DNA of 61,201 nucleotides from Spirochaetales bacterium (GTDB taxonomy: Bacteria; Spirochaetota; Spirochaetia; SZUA-6; RPPD01), in contig JAFGSW010000100.1 of assembly GCA_016934415.1 (NCBI GenBank), positions 1 through 61,201 on the forward strand, given 5' to 3'. Below, piece by piece: positions 59,883 to 61,201 of the stretch (positions are counted from its first letter, which is position 1; every line of letters begins with the position of its first letter). The notes under the pieces were generated by a model, which saw nothing but the letters and a program-made list of their open reading frames with translations, was not told the origin of the DNA and did not search any database. A program made the translations under genes and the position numbers.

Positions 59883-60037
59883 CGATCCTCCCCCGTCGTC
59901 GAGCCGCCGTGAAGCTCGCCGAGCGGATGAAATGATAAAAAAACGCACCGGGTTGTCGCTGCTCGCGGCATGCCCGGCGACGTTTGAAAAACCGAAAGTA
60001 AACGCGGCGCAGAGAACGAGGTTCGCCCGGCGGGCGG
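59883..60037. other. Non-coding gap, nothing recognised
   Basis: 155 bases between the glycosidase start and the next minus-strand gene end; no promoter or hairpin stands out. Confidence 0.4.
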
Positions 60038-60733
60038 TCAGCCGCGTTTGTCTCTTACCTGGATGGGCGATCCGGAAAGGGTTCCCAAGAGCTCCTTGAA
60101 CGACCAGAAGACCTGTTTCTTGCCCGGGTAGGTGATCTTCCAGCTCGTTCCCGAGGTGTCGATGATGCGGCTGACGGAGGGGATCTCCTTGGGGAGCTTC
60201 CCCGCGAACTCGTAATCGTCGGCATAGATAACAAAGGTGAAAATTTTATTAATCTCCGGGGAGGCGAGGAGTTTCGCCATCCGGATGCGGTGCGCCTCGC
60301 GTTCCTTCTTGGCGAAATTCTTGTTGAGGATGCTCATCATGATGAAAGCGCGTAGGTGATCCTGGTTCCTGAGGAGGTCGAGGGTTTTCTTTTTGGGCTC
60401 CACGAGGACGTAAATCCAGACGTTTTTTTTGGGGAACACGAGCACGTAATCGAAGACGAGCTGCTTGTAGATATCCTTCATCACCTCGGGGACGGGTTCC
60501 TTCTGGGTCACGTACCACCACCAGGGGATGATGGGACGTTTGGGCGTTGACGCAACCACCTTGCAGACCGACAGGTCGGGCTTGAACCGCCCGGCGGCGG
60601 GAAGCGTGCCTTTCCACTTCGAGGGGTGCAGCATTGAAATCTGTTCCATGGCGGCGATGTATCCGTCCGGGTCGTCCCCGGAAAGATTGGCCAGCAAGAA
60701 CGCCTTGAGTTGCAGCAGGTCTTTTTTCTCCAT
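60038..60733 (-). CDS. Hypothetical protein (231 residues)
   Basis: From MEKKDLLQLKAFLLANLSGDDPDGYIAAMEQ, with ggggga Shine-Dalgarno before ATG 60733. Soluble, alpha/beta, with YDYVLVFPKKNVWIYVLVEPKKKTLDLLRNQDHLRAFIMMSILNKNFAKKE in the middle. Family not recognised. A 28-codon upstream extension is not supported. Confidence 0.65.
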   Translation of the reverse strand: MEKKDLLQLKAFLLANLSGDDPDGYIAAMEQISMLHPSKWKGTLPAAGRFKPDLSVCKVVASTPKRPIIPWWWYVTQKEPVPEVMKDIYKQLVFDYVLVFPKKNVWIYVLVEPKKKTLDLLRNQDHLRAFIMMSILNKNFAKKEREAHRIRMAKLLASPEINKIFTFVIYADDYEFAGKLPKEIPSVSRIIDTSGTSWKITYPGKKQVFWSFKELLGTLSGSPIQVRDKRG

Positions 60734-60824
60734 ATCGGCCTCCCCCGCTCGCGCGGCTGATTTGAGAATAGTACAAATTACTCCGCAATGCAATCCGCAC
60801 TCGGGGGTGAGACCCAAAATCGTA

Positions 60825-61028
60825 TTATTTTTTCTTTTTTTTAAGGTGGGCGGGCGTCATACGGTTGACGGCCACTTTGAACGCGAAGCGCATGATTTGG
60901 TCGGATGAAACGTCGGGCCCGAATCGTTTTTTCATGATGAGGACGATGGCTTTGAGGTCGATTTCTCTCAGGACCAGGTAGATGAGGCGATCGCGCTCTT
61001 CGGGGGTCATGTCGTCGTAGGAGATCAT
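60825..61028 (-). CDS. Small hypothetical protein
   Basis: 67 residues from MISYDDMTPEERDRLIYLVLREIDLKAIVLIMKKRFGPDVSSDQIMRFAFKVAVNRMTPAHLKKKKK. Helical, with a poly-Lys end. An ATG 31 codons upstream (61121) adds an Arg-rich stretch; neither start has a clear Shine-Dalgarno. No family recognised. Confidence 0.55.
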   Translation of the reverse strand: MISYDDMTPEERDRLIYLVLREIDLKAIVLIMKKRFGPDVSSDQIMRFAFKVAVNRMTPAHLKKKKK

Positions 61029-61148
61029 GCGGTCAATGTACACCCGGCGCCGGCGCAATGCAACCGCCCGCCGGAAGGCGCCCGGGAGATCAATACCGCG
61101 GCGAGGGGAGGAGGGAACCATGGCGCCAGGTAAATCTGGAAAGGAAGG

Positions 61149-61201
61149 ATGACGAGAAGTTCTGAAATCCTTAATGCGATCCAGCGGGTGAGAAACCCGT
61201 C
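61149..61201 (+). CDS. Start of a gene cut by the window end
   Basis: An ATG preceded by aaggaagg begins MTRSSEILNAIQRVRNP and runs off the end. The short distance and good Shine-Dalgarno suggest a real gene, but only 17 codons are visible. Confidence 0.4.
   Translation, partial: MTRSSEILNAIQRVRNP

Noticed and set aside
58017..59912. 631-codon open frame opposite the GH5 and GNAT genes
   Set aside because: High-GC shadow of the real minus-strand genes; the minus frames show complete enzyme motifs.
1..61201. CRISPR arrays, tRNAs, rRNAs, phage or transposase genes
   Set aside because: None seen on reading both strands; repeats found are short palindromes, not spaced direct repeats.

Overview
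The window is a gene-dense stretch of roughly 58% GC from a spirochaete (phylum Spirochaetota). The evidence is a FliM–FliY switch, MotA/MotB, FliO-P-Q-R, FlhB-A-F-G, a FliA-type sigma factor and a FapA-like protein in one operon. Other pointers are a separately located FlaB-type flagellin, spirochaete-style neighbourhoods (ffh-rpsP-khpA-trmD-rplS, rpmF-acpP-rnc, FliK-like/flhX/HD-GYP), many small lipoproteins and two bactofilins. It does not look like a named pathogen genus; a free-living, possibly Leptospira-related lineage is an inference only.

Layout. (1) 98-17964 is the chemotaxis/flagellar export operon, ending with small spirochaete-type accessory genes. (2) 18170-21312 is the SRP/ribosome cluster; rimM, usually between khpA and trmD, is absent. 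(3) 21322-24826 holds a FliK-like protein, FlhX, an HD-GYP phosphodiesterase, YraN and two small proteins. (4) 24957-29693 holds a divergent lipoprotein/coaD pair, rpmF-acpP-rnc and a CCA/poly(A) polymerase. (5) 30018-30890 is flagellin on the minus strand with a structured leader. (6) 31084-35390 holds an SDR reductase plus GNAT-like protein, then a membrane protein and two lipoproteins. (7) 35587-39360 is a minus-strand operon tatD-dus-two spirochaete hypotheticals. (8) 39572-44209 holds an M23 peptidase, bactofilin, YaaR, RicT/PSP1, MtnA and an Rrf2 regulator. (9) 44276-47740 is a Pst-like ABC importer. (10) 47947-57881 holds a zinc-ribbon protein, plsC, rpsT, an HU-like protein, lnt, a response regulator, a small TPR protein, a second bactofilin, rho, rpmE and metE. 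(11) 57912-61201 holds a GNAT enzyme, a GH5-type glycosidase and unknowns.

Regulation. Against the GC-rich background many sigma-70-type promoters can be read by eye, nearly all with 17-bp spacing. Four of them put the -10 only 7-9 nt from the start codon, with no Shine-Dalgarno, so coaD, the divergent lipoprotein gene, pcnB and pstS are predicted to be leaderless. The pst promoter overlaps a GTCTA-N9-TAGAC inverted repeat next to an Rrf2 gene, suggesting local control. The flagellin leader carries a hairpin with an AGGGA loop plus an AAGGAGGA Shine-Dalgarno, the arrangement expected for CsrA control. Several dispersed palindromic intergenic repeats are present.

No CRISPR array, tRNA, rRNA, prophage, transposase or obvious defence island was seen. 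I found no clear multi-gene novel system. The best leads are the leaderless set, the flagellin leader, the Rrf2/Pst unit, the non-canonical fliR start, the Cys-rich FlhB extension and the stand-alone cyclase-type TPR tail beside a response regulator. All domain calls are by reading of the sequence; no database search was run.
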